Positions 1 to 7,912 of a stretch of 64,000 bases of DNA are shown in pieces. The DNA lies in assembly GCF_012033695.1 (NCBI RefSeq), contig NZ_JAAVJI010000006.1:162793-226792 (forward strand), in the 5' to 3' direction. Each line of letters begins with the position of its first letter. Position 1 is the first letter of the stretch. The notes beneath the pieces were generated by a model. It was not told the DNA's origin, did no database searches, and was given only the letters and a program-made list of their open reading frames with translations. A program made the position numbers and the translations under genes. This DNA comes from Pseudomonas quercus (GTDB lineage: Bacteria; Pseudomonadota; Gammaproteobacteria; Pseudomonadales; Pseudomonadaceae).

Positions 1-258
1 GCACTGGGCGGCTCGCTGGTGGGGTTTGCCTTACCGGCCAGCAGCATTATTTCCTATAGCGTAAGCGTCCTGGATTTCGTGGTGTGGGTAGTGATTGCCG
101 CTGTGGTGCAACTGCTGGCCTTCTTCGTGACCAGCCGTGTACTCAAGGGGTTGTCTGAGCGCATCGCGCAAGGTGAGCTGGCCGCTGCCATCTACGCGGC
201 GTCGGTTGCCATAAGCGTGGGCTTTCTCAATTCCGCTTGCATGACGCCGTCGGCTTGA
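1..258 (+). CDS. DUF350 family inner-membrane protein, C-terminal part
   Basis: The reading frame is open from the first base, so the start lies outside the window; 85 residues remain. The visible part has two hydrophobic membrane segments, about residues 18-42 and 60-78, joined by a basic/polar loop. This looks like the last repeat of a DUF350 (YjfL-type) membrane protein. A DUF1190 lipoprotein and a glutathionylspermidine-synthase-like gene follow closely on the same strand, the usual neighbours of DUF350 in gammaproteobacteria, and that supports the assignment. Its biochemical function is not known. Confidence 0.75.
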   Translation, partial: ALGGSLVGFALPASSIISYSVSVLDFVVWVVIAAVVQLLAFFVTSRVLKGLSERIAQGELAAAIYAASVAISVGFLNSACMTPSA

Positions 259-274
259 CCCCAAGGAGCATTCG

Positions 275-1003
275 ATGAGACCTCGCAGTTCAGTGCACCT
301 GGTGCTGGCCGGCACGCTACCGCTAGCCTTGGCGGCTTGCGGCCAGCACGATGACAGCGTCGCCTATTCGGCTAAAACCACTTACAAGACCGTGCAGGAA
401 TGCGCGGATGCCAAGGTTCCGGTGGATGTGTGTTCCGATGCGTATATGCAGGCATTGGCCGATCATCGGCGTATAGCGCCTACGTATGACGATCAAGCGT
501 CCTGCGATGCCGACTTTGTTGAGGGGTACTGCCAGGCAACATCCGATGGCAAATTCATGCCCAAGCTGGGAGGGTTCGAACTGGCCGTCTCGGGCCGGGT
601 ACCCAAAGCCGATTATGAACAAGCCCAGGCCCAGGCGCAGTCTTCCGGGTTCAATACCAGCGGCTTGCTGACGGGCCTGCTCATCGGCCACATGCTGTCC
701 GGTGGAGGGAATCGTTATTACAGCCAGCCGGTGTATGACACGCGTGATTCAAGAGGCCGGTATGGCAGTTCAACCCTTTCCCGCCAGATAGAGGACGGAA
801 AGACGTTCGGCCGCTCCACGCAGGCTCGAACCAGCGGCACGGGCAGCTACAATGCCGCCACACTGGGCCGCAGCCTGGGTAATGGGTCGGGGGCACGCTC
901 GGGCGTCGGGGCTGCTATTTCCCGGGGTGGTTTTGGGCAGCAGGCCACGGCCCGAGGCGGGTGGGGTGGAAGAAGCTCCGGCGGGTTCAGTTCGGGCGGC
1001 TGA
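275..1003 (+). CDS. DUF1190 (YgiB-like) lipoprotein
   Basis: A 242-residue protein. The N-terminus is a lipoprotein signal peptide ending in a lipobox-like LAAC with Cys at about residue 21. Next comes a Cys-containing domain of about 90 residues typical of DUF1190/YgiB, then a long low-complexity tail rich in Gly, Ser and Arg ending in Gly/Ser repeats. AAGGAG lies six bases before the ATG, so the start is well supported. It sits 16 nt after the DUF350 gene and 11 nt before the synthase-like gene, suggesting one operon. The role of YgiB-type proteins is unresolved; envelope localisation is inferred from the lipobox. Confidence 0.82.
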   Translation: MRPRSSVHLVLAGTLPLALAACGQHDDSVAYSAKTTYKTVQECADAKVPVDVCSDAYMQALADHRRIAPTYDDQASCDADFVEGYCQATSDGKFMPKLGGFELAVSGRVPKADYEQAQAQAQSSGFNTSGLLTGLLIGHMLSGGGNRYYSQPVYDTRDSRGRYGSSTLSRQIEDGKTFGRSTQARTSGTGSYNAATLGRSLGNGSGARSGVGAAISRGGFGQQATARGGWGGRSSGGFSSGG

Positions 1004-1014
1004 GGGGAGCACGT

Positions 1015-2172
1015 GTGAAAAAAATCAGCGTCGAAGAACGACCCGAGTGGCGCCGCACGGTCGAGCAGCAAGGTTTTACGTTTCATACCATTGACGGTGA
1101 ACGCTATTGGGATGAGCGCGGCTATTACCAGTTCACCGAAGCGCAGGTGTCGAAGGATCTGGAAGCCCCCACCCAGGCGCTTCATGCCATGTGCATGGAC
1201 CTGGTAGAGCGCGTGGTTGAAAGCGAAGAGCTACTGACCCGCCTGGCCATTCCGCCTGCGTTCTTCGACCTGGTGCGTACGTCTTGGAAAGAGGGGCACC
1301 CGCACCTCTATGGCCGCTTCGACTTCGCTTATAACGGCACTGGCCCTGCCAAATGCTATGAGCTTAACGCTGACACGCCTACCTCTGTACTGGAAGCAGC
1401 AGCGGTGCAACTGCTGTGGTTGGAAGAGCAGGTGGCACGTGGCGTATTACCGCCCCAGGCCACCCAGTTCAACACCATCGCCGAAGACCTGGTACGTGCC
1501 TTTGCAGCTTTTTCCACAGGGGGTCCTTTTTATTTTTCAGCCATCTCCGGCTCTGTCGAGGACCGGGGCACAACAGACTTCCTGCGCCAAATGGCAGGCT
1601 TGGCGGGTATTCACACCCGGCACATCGACATAGAGGACATAGGGCTCACAGCGCAAGGGCGATTTGTGGACCTGAACGGGCACTGGATTCAGCGATTGTT
1701 CAAACTTCACGCCTGGGAGCACATCTTCCACGAAGCCTTCGGTGCGGCAGTGCCTACCTGTGACACCCAGTTCGTAGAGCCGGCCTGGAAGGCTATTCTC
1801 AGCAATAAAGGGATGCTGCCGCTGCTATGGTCGTTCAACAAGGGCCACCCCAACTTACTGGCGGCGCATGTTGACACCAACCCTGGCGGGCCTGTACCCA
1901 AAGGTTGGGTGCGCAAACCCTACTTTTCCCGAGAAGGTGCGAACGTGGCCCTGCATACCCTAGACGGAGAGCAGGTGGTCGAAGGCGGCCCTTACACCGA
2001 CGCGCCTTACATCCTGCAGGAGTTTGCGTCGCTGCCACGGTTTGGTGACAGCTATGCCTTGGTGGGGTCCTGGGTAATCGGAGATGTTGCGTCCGGCATC
2101 GGCATACGCGAAGACGACACCCTTATCACCAAGGACACCAGCCGCTTCGTGCCCCATGTCGTCCTGGACTGA
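1015..2172 (+). CDS. Glutathionylspermidine synthase-like ATP-grasp protein (YgiC/YjfC family)
   Basis: A 385-residue cytoplasmic protein of the length usual for YgiC/YjfC. Family members share the ATP-grasp synthetase fold of glutathionylspermidine synthase, which joins a carboxylate to an amine using ATP; the true substrate of the YgiC branch is unknown. I chose the GTG start at 1015 (Met-Lys-Lys-Ile) because GAGGGGAG lies just before it; an upstream in-frame GTG at 961 falls inside the previous gene and has no comparable site. The Asn-Ala-Asp-Thr-Pro stretch after the YNGTGPAKCYELNAD segment is typical of the family. It is the third gene of the DUF350-DUF1190-synthase set, so an envelope-linked polyamine or peptide modification is possible but unproven. 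Confidence 0.85.
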   Translation: MKKISVEERPEWRRTVEQQGFTFHTIDGERYWDERGYYQFTEAQVSKDLEAPTQALHAMCMDLVERVVESEELLTRLAIPPAFFDLVRTSWKEGHPHLYGRFDFAYNGTGPAKCYELNADTPTSVLEAAAVQLLWLEEQVARGVLPPQATQFNTIAEDLVRAFAAFSTGGPFYFSAISGSVEDRGTTDFLRQMAGLAGIHTRHIDIEDIGLTAQGRFVDLNGHWIQRLFKLHAWEHIFHEAFGAAVPTCDTQFVEPAWKAILSNKGMLPLLWSFNKGHPNLLAAHVDTNPGGPVPKGWVRKPYFSREGANVALHTLDGEQVVEGGPYTDAPYILQEFASLPRFGDSYALVGSWVIGDVASGIGIREDDTLITKDTSRFVPHVVLD

Positions 2173-2190
2173 CACCGGTGCAACGTCCCA

Positions 2191-2883
2191 TCACAATTCT
2201 TCCACCCACTCTTGCAGCTCAAGCACCTTCAGGTGAGTACCGTCGTCTTCGGGCTCTTCAGCAGCACCCTTGTCCACTTGATTATAGATACCCATGTGGA
2301 ACACATGCGCGCGGTGCGCTCTGGTATTACTCAGTTTCCCTGTGAGGGTTTTACTCGAGTCACCCTGGCTCATGGTCACAGCAATGGCGCTTGCAGGGCC
2401 TAGCACGATGGTGGCTGTGAAGGGCTCGCTGAGCAGTAGGTTGTCGTGAATCATGGTCTTGGGCGGAGAGGCTGTGGAGTCTCCTGTACGCAAGCCACCC
2501 TTGAACACAGCAGTTTTCTTATCCGTGGTCTCGATAAACCCTTTGAAGGTTGGGTCGTTTCCATCGTGGCAGTGTGCCTGGATCAGCACGAACGACCCCT
2601 TCCAATTCACTTTGGTCACCTGGGCGGTAATGCGAGCGCAGAAGCGCCGCTTACTGTGCAGTGAAAAGGGCTTGCCCTTGAGTTCGCAGCGGGTGCGCTT
2701 TACGCTCTCAGTGGTGGCACCTGTGGTAGGCGCGCGCAGCAACATTTCATTTTCACCACACTCAACAAACGCACGCACTTTTTCCCATTCATGGCCCGGT
2801 AGCGTCCAGGCCGTATCTCTGTCCGGGTCAGGGTGGACTTCCGGCGTAGTGAGGTCATATCGGGTAAGGTCGATTCTAGGCAT
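2191..2883 (-). CDS. Polysaccharide lyase family 7 (alginate lyase-like) protein
   Basis: A 230-residue protein preceded by a strong AGGAGG site. Three segments resemble the signature strands of PL7 alginate lyases: an RTRCEL segment with Arg65 (family RxELR), an IQAH segment with Gln102 and His104 (family QIH) and a HMGIYNQ segment with Tyr200 (family YFKAGxYNQ). The family's catalytic Arg, Gln, His and Tyr are therefore all present, although the motifs are diverged. Known PL7 enzymes cleave mannuronate/guluronate polymers by beta-elimination. There is no signal peptide, unlike secreted alginate lyases, so it is either cytoplasmic or exported in another way. It converges on the YgiC-like gene and has its own upstream region. 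Confidence 0.75.
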   Translation of the reverse strand: MPRIDLTRYDLTTPEVHPDPDRDTAWTLPGHEWEKVRAFVECGENEMLLRAPTTGATTESVKRTRCELKGKPFSLHSKRRFCARITAQVTKVNWKGSFVLIQAHCHDGNDPTFKGFIETTDKKTAVFKGGLRTGDSTASPPKTMIHDNLLLSEPFTATIVLGPASAIAVTMSQGDSSKTLTGKLSNTRAHRAHVFHMGIYNQVDKGAAEEPEDDGTHLKVLELQEWVEEL

Positions 2884-3073
2884 GGCCGCCTCCTGTCACA
2901 GTCCAACAAGGCCGGCATTTCGGCTCGTTGCTCAAGACTGTGGTGTTGCAGGAGGGCCGTCTAGCTAGCAATCTGACAGGTAGGATGAGCTGCCAGAAGG
3001 TTTTTCACCACCCCGTTGGCCCGCGACGCTATCTGTTTTGCGTTGCACGCCTGGGGGGCTAGGTTACGCCGGT

Positions 3074-3763
3074 TCAGGCCGAACCGGGTTGTACAAGGGT
3101 GCCAGCCTGTATGCCTTCGGCCAGGCTCTTGAGGTAATCGCTAAACCCCCCTTGAGCCCGGCAGTCGAAACGCGAGCTGGTAACTACGCGGTTAAGGTGA
3201 GTCCACACGATACGAGCGCCACTGCGCTCCAGGTCCTCTACCAAGTGGACATCTTCGTGGGCGGTCAACGGGCGAAAACCGCCGACGCGTCGATACGCAT
3301 TGGCACAGATACCCAAATTGGCACCATGAATATGGCGGTGGCCGTCACGGTCTTGGTAGGTGGCTGTGTACAGGGCTTGAACGTCCTGTGAATGCCCACT
3401 CCAATCCTCTACGTGTACTGTGCCACACACCAGTTCGGCCTTGAATGCCAATTGCTTGTATAGCCAATCCTCACCAACCAGGCTGTCAGCGTCCGTGCAG
3501 GCCAGCCAGCGGGCACCGCGGCCAAGCAGGTAGCTGGCGCCGATGCCCCTGGCATGGCCCACATTGCGGCTGTTCACGCTCAGCGTATGCACACCTAATG
3601 CCGTTGCAATAGCCTCGGAGCCGTCACTACAAGCATCCAGCACGGCCAATATTTCCACCTTCTCGCCTTCAAGCCCGGGGTGCCGTGCGGCTTTGAGCAC
3701 CGTGCTTAGGCAGGCGCCCAGTAGTTGCTCTTCGTTGTGAACAGGAACCAGAACGCCGATCAT
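3074..3763 (-). CDS. Family 2 glycosyltransferase
   Basis: A 229-residue GT-A fold glycosyltransferase. The N-terminus (IGVLVPVHNEE) is the usual nucleotide-sugar-binding start. It is followed by the LDACSDGS segment and by a CTDADSLVGEDW segment that holds the metal-binding Asp-x-Asp. No membrane segment is visible, so it is probably cytosolic or peripheral. It is the last of four coupled genes: its ATG overlaps the stop of the methyltransferase gene. The donor sugar and acceptor cannot be read from the sequence. The neighbouring PIG-L deacetylase suggests an N-acetylated sugar intermediate (inference). Confidence 0.87.
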   Translation of the reverse strand: MIGVLVPVHNEEQLLGACLSTVLKAARHPGLEGEKVEILAVLDACSDGSEAIATALGVHTLSVNSRNVGHARGIGASYLLGRGARWLACTDADSLVGEDWLYKQLAFKAELVCGTVHVEDWSGHSQDVQALYTATYQDRDGHRHIHGANLGICANAYRRVGGFRPLTAHEDVHLVEDLERSGARIVWTHLNRVVTSSRFDCRAQGGFSDYLKSLAEGIQAGTLVQPGSA

Positions 3764-4359
3764 GCAACCACCTCGCTTAAATCGAAGCCAGCCGGCTGGT
3801 GGCCCCAGAGTTCCAGAATGAAGTCTTTCTCAAGATGGCGGAGCAGGGGTTCAAGTTCCAGCCGCTGCGCTAATACCCGATGCACGTCATGACCGTTCAT
3901 CGCGCACCCTTCGATAGGGTGTAGCCAATGGCAGGCCAATAGCGTGCCTCCCCTGGACAAGCTACGGTTCGCCTGAGCAGCCACCTCTGCCAAAGCTTCG
4001 GGTGACAGGTAATAACCTACTTCGCTGAATACGATCAGGTCGAATTCGCCCAGTGGCCATTCATGGGGCAAGGCACATTGCTGCACCTCGACACCTGGGA
4101 ATGCTGAGAGACGCTCTTTAGCCAAGTCCACTGCTTTGGCATTGAAGTCGGTACACAGCAGTGTTTCGCACCGTTGCGCCAAGCTTGCACTGAGTTCTCC
4201 GTTCGAGCAGGCCGGCTCGAAGCCGCGGGTGTATCGCTGGCGGGGGAGGCAGGCCAGGGTAAGCTCCCGTTTTCGCTTCTCATACCACCGCTGCCGATAA
4301 TCCCAAGGGTCGCCGCTGTGGCGGTACAAGCTATCGAAATAGTTTTCAGGGTCTGTCAT
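3760..4359 (-). CDS. SAM-dependent methyltransferase (NodS-like)
   Basis: A 199-residue class I methyltransferase. The start (YFDSLYRHSGDPWDYR) is typical of the NodS-like superfamily. The SAM-binding motif I is GFEPACSNGELSASLA near residues 46-61, and the acidic TDFNAKAVDLA strand follows. NodS proteins N-methylate a deacetylated glucosamine in Nod factor synthesis, and here the gene sits directly beside a PIG-L deacetylase, so deacetylation followed by N-methylation is an attractive inference. It overlaps both neighbours by four bases (ATGA), indicating translational coupling. Confidence 0.85.
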   Translation of the reverse strand: MTDPENYFDSLYRHSGDPWDYRQRWYEKRKRELTLACLPRQRYTRGFEPACSNGELSASLAQRCETLLCTDFNAKAVDLAKERLSAFPGVEVQQCALPHEWPLGEFDLIVFSEVGYYLSPEALAEVAAQANRSLSRGGTLLACHWLHPIEGCAMNGHDVHRVLAQRLELEPLLRHLEKDFILELWGHQPAGFDLSEVVA

Positions 4360-5120
4360 AGGAACACCACTTCAAAGGGTTGCAGCCAGCGGTGCAGCGC
4401 TTCTTCACTAAGTACGGGCGCAGCACCGGTGGTAGGGTCCGGGTGCAGCTGGCTCTGATGGGCCTGCAGGGCTGCGCGCTTGCGCTCCAGCCATTGTGGT
4501 GTAAGCAGGAGCCGATGAGCGCGGTCCCAGGGTAAGCGATCGTCTTCAGGCGCTGCCCAGTGCCAGGCCCATACGGGAATCTCCAGCACCTGGGCGCCAG
4601 CGTCGGCAGCAGCGCTAAGGCAAGCACGGGCGACCGCTTCATGGTCGCAGTGGCCATCCAGGCGCCACGTGGTAAATACCCGGTCGCCAGGGCGAAATAG
4701 CGCACGCAGGCGGGCGATAAGGCCTGTTTCATCCTGGCCCACACGGCTATCGGGGGCATGAAGGCGGTGCCAGGTCAAACTGTCTGGCGCCAACCCCAGT
4801 GCCCGCAAGGCCTGTGTGCTTTCGTCTTCTCGCACTTGGCGAAGGCGTTCTGGCGGCCACTCGGGCGAGTCAGGGTGGCTGCCCTCACCATCGGTTATCG
4901 AAATCAGTACCAAGTCTTGGGGGCGATCTGCCAGGGCCGCCAGCAGGCCACCGCAGGCAATGACTTCGTCATCCGGGTGCGGCGCGACGATAACCACCCG
5001 CTGCCCGGGCGGTGCCAGCGTGTGCAGGCTGATAGCAGGCACTGCTGCTAGCCGCTGTGAGCCAAGCCAGGCTTCATAGGACGTTCCAGTAGCCTGGATA
5101 AGGTTTTCAGGCTCACTCAT
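4356..5120 (-). CDS. PIG-L family N-deacetylase
   Basis: A 254-residue LmbE/PIG-L family protein. The metal-binding motif HPDDE is at residues 48-52 within VAPHPDDEVIACGG, and the second part of the zinc site, a DGHCDHEAVA segment, lies about 110 residues later. Members remove acetyl groups from GlcNAc-containing lipids, mycothiol and bacillithiol precursors, or antibiotics. The first 35 residues before the fold are an extension of unknown role. Start and stop both overlap neighbouring genes by four bases, so it is produced together with the methyltransferase and the acyl-CoA dehydrogenase-like protein. Confidence 0.9.
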   Translation of the reverse strand: MSEPENLIQATGTSYEAWLGSQRLAAVPAISLHTLAPPGQRVVIVAPHPDDEVIACGGLLAALADRPQDLVLISITDGEGSHPDSPEWPPERLRQVREDESTQALRALGLAPDSLTWHRLHAPDSRVGQDETGLIARLRALFRPGDRVFTTWRLDGHCDHEAVARACLSAAADAGAQVLEIPVWAWHWAAPEDDRLPWDRAHRLLLTPQWLERKRAALQAHQSQLHPDPTTGAAPVLSEEALHRWLQPFEVVFL

Positions 5121-6094
5121 AAGCGCCAGTCTCCTGCCTGAGCCTGCTCACGGACCAACGCACCCAGTGCGGCAAGGTCCCGTTCGGCATGGCTCTGCCG
5201 TACAAAAACAGGCAGGTCGGCAACCAGGCGTGCAAAGTGGCGGTCACGGCAGTACGGCGTAGCGCCCAATGCCCGACCTACATGGCGCACTATGCTCTCA
5301 ACGGCTGCTTCCACCTGGGCCCGTACACGGCGCACTGGCAGGGAGGCGTCGGCGGCAGGATGGTCATCGATCCAGCGTGCACACTCGCGCAAGCTGGTGG
5401 CGGCGCCTTTCAAACCGCTATCCACAGCGCCCAAATGGGCTAAGGTATGCGGGTCGTCTTTGGTTGAGAGGCGCAGGTACTTGGCCAGCCGGGCCGCTGC
5501 ACCATACCAGCAGGCGGCAATACCTGCGCCGCCTTGCCAGAACCCTGGGCGTGCCCAGTAGCCGTCGCCGGCGCACACGACGTCTGCCAATGTGCCGTCA
5601 AAGCAGACATTGAAACTCTGGGTCGCGGCCATGCCGACTGCAGCCCAATGGCCTTCCTGAAGGGTGACTGTGGGTTGGCTAAGGGTTACTGCAGCGAGAA
5701 AAGGTGCCCCTTGGGCCGTGGTGACTGTAATCAGTGCACGGTCCACACACGCCGCCCCGGAGCACCATCCTTTGATGCCGTTCAGGCGCAGTTTGCCGCT
5801 ATCCAAAGGTTCGGCAACCACTCTGGCATCAGGCAGCTCGGCAGCCCAGACACCCCATAAGGCATTACCGGGTTCATAAGCCGGTGCAAGCTCGGCAAGA
5901 ATGGCCAAGGCATCGGTATGGCCTTCGAAGAGCTTCACCAAGGACAGGTCCCACGAAGCTACCTCAGCCAAGGCCTGCCAGCGTGTAAGGGTGTGGCCCG
6001 CACCAGGCAGGGGCAACCTGTCCTTGCCCGCTTCAATCAGGCTGCGAAGCTGCTGGTGAATATCCATGTCGCCAGAGGCGGCTACTGTAGTCAT
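5117..6094 (-). CDS. Acyl-CoA dehydrogenase-like flavoprotein
   Basis: A 325-residue protein related to the acyl-CoA dehydrogenase fold but shorter than the usual 380-400 residues. A recognisable middle beta-domain (LNGIKGWCSGAACVDRALITV) and a C-terminal helical bundle are present. I do not see a clear catalytic glutamate motif. The ATG at 6094 is preferred; an in-frame start at 6139 adds an Arg-rich stretch without a clear site. It is the first gene of the four-gene coupled cluster with PIG-L, NodS-like methyltransferase and GT2. Oxidation or desaturation of a carrier-bound or sugar-linked intermediate is possible; the substrate is unknown. Confidence 0.75.
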   Translation of the reverse strand: MTTVAASGDMDIHQQLRSLIEAGKDRLPLPGAGHTLTRWQALAEVASWDLSLVKLFEGHTDALAILAELAPAYEPGNALWGVWAAELPDARVVAEPLDSGKLRLNGIKGWCSGAACVDRALITVTTAQGAPFLAAVTLSQPTVTLQEGHWAAVGMAATQSFNVCFDGTLADVVCAGDGYWARPGFWQGGAGIAACWYGAAARLAKYLRLSTKDDPHTLAHLGAVDSGLKGAATSLRECARWIDDHPAADASLPVRRVRAQVEAAVESIVRHVGRALGATPYCRDRHFARLVADLPVFVRQSHAERDLAALGALVREQAQAGDWRL

Positions 6095-6289
6095 AAAACA
6101 TGTATCCCTGTCCCGGCGTCTTGTATAAGAGTTGCACAAGCGCAGCGGGTTCAGGGTATTTCATCGGCCAAGGCGCACAAGGTACAAGGCCAGGCGTTTG
6201 ATGCCGTAGGCCCGTTCACCTCGGCGTTTAAGGGCTATCTGCTTACCTGCCACCCGAATGCTGCCATCGTCCGGCAGCGTCAGGCAGCA

Positions 6290-7027
6290 TCAGGCATCCG
6301 TAGAAAGCGGGTGAGCAGGTGGGGTAGGGGCAGGGCTGTTCAGGGGGCGTGCCGGTATGGCCAGGCGATGCTCCAGCCAGGACACCACACGTACCACCAG
6401 GAAATTGAGCACCAGGTAAATGAGTGCCGCGCAGGCAAATACTTCCAGGGTGCGATAAGTACGCTGAATGATCTGCTGCGCTACCCCGGTCACATCCCAC
6501 ACCGTGACCAGGCTCGCCAGTGCGGTAGATTTCACCAGCAGCACGGCTTCGGTGGAGTAGGCCGGCAGTGCCTGGCGTAAGGTGATGGGGCCGATGATCC
6601 GGCGCAACAATTGCCAGCGGGAGAAGCCGCTGGCGAGGCCTGCTTCCACCTGCCCCTGTGGCACGCTGAGCAAGCCGCCGCGAATGATTTCGGCGGTGTA
6701 ACCGGCCGTGCACAGGGCCAGCGACAGGACGGCGCACGCATAGGGCGAGCGCAGCACGACCCAGGCAACGCTTTCCCGTACCGCGGGAAACTGGCCCAGG
6801 CCGTAATAGATAAGAAACATCTGCACTAGCAAGGGTGTGCCGCGAAACAGCGCGATATAACCGCGCGCCGGATAGCTGAGCCAGGGGTAACGGCTTACCC
6901 GTAGTGCCACCACGATTAGCGACAGGCATAACCCAAGCGCAAGCGAGGCAAAGAACAGCCCCAGCGTGGTGGGTATGGCGGCTGACAGCTTGAGGAACGT
7001 TGTGGCAAGGAAGTTGAAATCGATCAT
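6290..7027 (-). CDS. Polar amino acid ABC transporter permease (HisM/ArtM-like)
   Basis: A 245-residue inner-membrane permease of the HAAT family. It has about five membrane helices and the EAA-loop segment (EAGLASGFSRWQLLRRIIGP) that contacts the ATPase. The start at 7027 (Met-Ile-Asp-Phe) has GAAGG upstream; a longer frame from 7096 would overlap the previous permease gene and lacks a site. It follows the other permease by 10 nt. With the binding protein it should import a basic or polar amino acid or opine. No ATPase gene follows, so an ATPase from elsewhere must energise it, if the system is active. Confidence 0.88.
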   Translation of the reverse strand: MIDFNFLATTFLKLSAAIPTTLGLFFASLALGLCLSLIVVALRVSRYPWLSYPARGYIALFRGTPLLVQMFLIYYGLGQFPAVRESVAWVVLRSPYACAVLSLALCTAGYTAEIIRGGLLSVPQGQVEAGLASGFSRWQLLRRIIGPITLRQALPAYSTEAVLLVKSTALASLVTVWDVTGVAQQIIQRTYRTLEVFACAALIYLVLNFLVVRVVSWLEHRLAIPARPLNSPAPTPPAHPLSTDA

Positions 7028-7037
7028 GCTCTGGCCT

Positions 7038-7760
7038 TCAACCATGCAATGGGTTGGCACGGCGGGTACGCCGCACACGAGCTTCAGCAACGGCAAACAC
7101 CCGCCCGCTCAACCAGGTAAGCACCAGGTAGCCCAACCCACCCACAATGTAGAACGTGAAATAGTGCCGTGTGGACCCTGCCGCTACCTGACTGGCCCGC
7201 ATCAACTCCACTAGCCCAATCACTGAAATAAGTGCCGAGTCCTTCAGGCTCATCTGCCAGACGTTGCCCAGCCCAGGCAAGGCGATGCGCAGGATTTGTG
7301 GAATCAGTACCCGGCGCAGGCGCAGGGCGGGGGACATGCCAATGGCGGCTGCGGCTTCCAGTTCGCCTTTGGGTACGGCCAGGTAGGCCCCGCGGTACAC
7401 CTCCGCCTGGTAGGACCCGGAAATCAGCCCTACTGCCAGCGCACCTACGGCAAAGGGCGGCACATCGATATAGCCACTTGCACCAAACCAATGCGCCACG
7501 GCCGATACCACGCTGGCGCCCCCGAAGTAGAACAGGTAAATCACCAGTAGCTCCGGAATGCCACGAAACAGCAGTGAATACAGCTCGCCCAACCAACGCA
7601 GGCTTCGCAGGGAAGACAGTTTTGCTGTGGCGACGACCCCGCCTACCACTGCGCCCACCAGCAGCGCTGCAGCGGTGAGCACAAGCGTCATACCCGCCGC
7701 CTGGAGCAGGGTGAAGCCCCAGCCGTGGTCAGTGAACCCCAGCAGTTCTACAAGCGGCAT
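7038..7760 (-). CDS. Polar amino acid ABC transporter permease (HisQ/ArtQ-like)
   Basis: A 240-residue permease with the HAAT-type N-terminal helix, the RGIPELLVIYLFYFGG segment and an EAA loop (EAAAAIGMSPALRLRRVLIPQ). I chose the ATG at 7760 because AAGGAAA precedes it; the longer open frame runs through a structured intergenic region. It is the partner of the next permease, together forming the heterodimeric channel, and it lies 152 nt downstream of the binding-protein gene. That spacer contains inverted repeats that probably limit permease expression relative to the binding protein. Confidence 0.88.
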   Translation of the reverse strand: MPLVELLGFTDHGWGFTLLQAAGMTLVLTAAALLVGAVVGGVVATAKLSSLRSLRWLGELYSLLFRGIPELLVIYLFYFGGASVVSAVAHWFGASGYIDVPPFAVGALAVGLISGSYQAEVYRGAYLAVPKGELEAAAAIGMSPALRLRRVLIPQILRIALPGLGNVWQMSLKDSALISVIGLVELMRASQVAAGSTRHYFTFYIVGGLGYLVLTWLSGRVFAVAEARVRRTRRANPLHG

Positions 7761-7800
7761 ACAGGTTTCCTTCTTCTTTGGCTTCCCGCCCCAAACGGCG

Positions 7801-7874
7801 AGCGGCAAGTTATAAGCCGCAAGCTTCACATTCGGTAGGCGGCTTGCGTCAGCCCCCAGGGGAGCCGCAAGCGC
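7801..7874. repeat. REP-like inverted repeats between binding protein and permease genes
   Basis: CGCAAGC occurs at 7818-7824 and 7866-7872, with the complementary GCTTGCG at 7842-7848 between them, so two alternative hairpins can form. The AT-rich AAGTTATAAG next to the first arm and the overall look resemble short repetitive extragenic palindromes common in Pseudomonas. Position within a transporter operon fits an mRNA-stabilising or partial-termination role after the binding-protein gene. Whether it is repeated elsewhere in the genome cannot be told from this window. Confidence 0.4.
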
Positions 7875-7912
7875 AGGTACATCACGGTTGTTCAGTTGAC
7901 GAGTAACAGGTA

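Noticed and set aside
2884..3073. Possible small gene between the PL7 and GT2 genes
   Set aside because: Short frames there have no ribosome-binding site or coding character; the stretch is treated as plain intergenic DNA.
6241..6289. GCTGCC/GGCAGC hairpin between the ABC permease end and the acyl-CoA dehydrogenase-like gene
   Set aside because: The stem is only six pairs with no T run and could be chance; not listed as a terminator.
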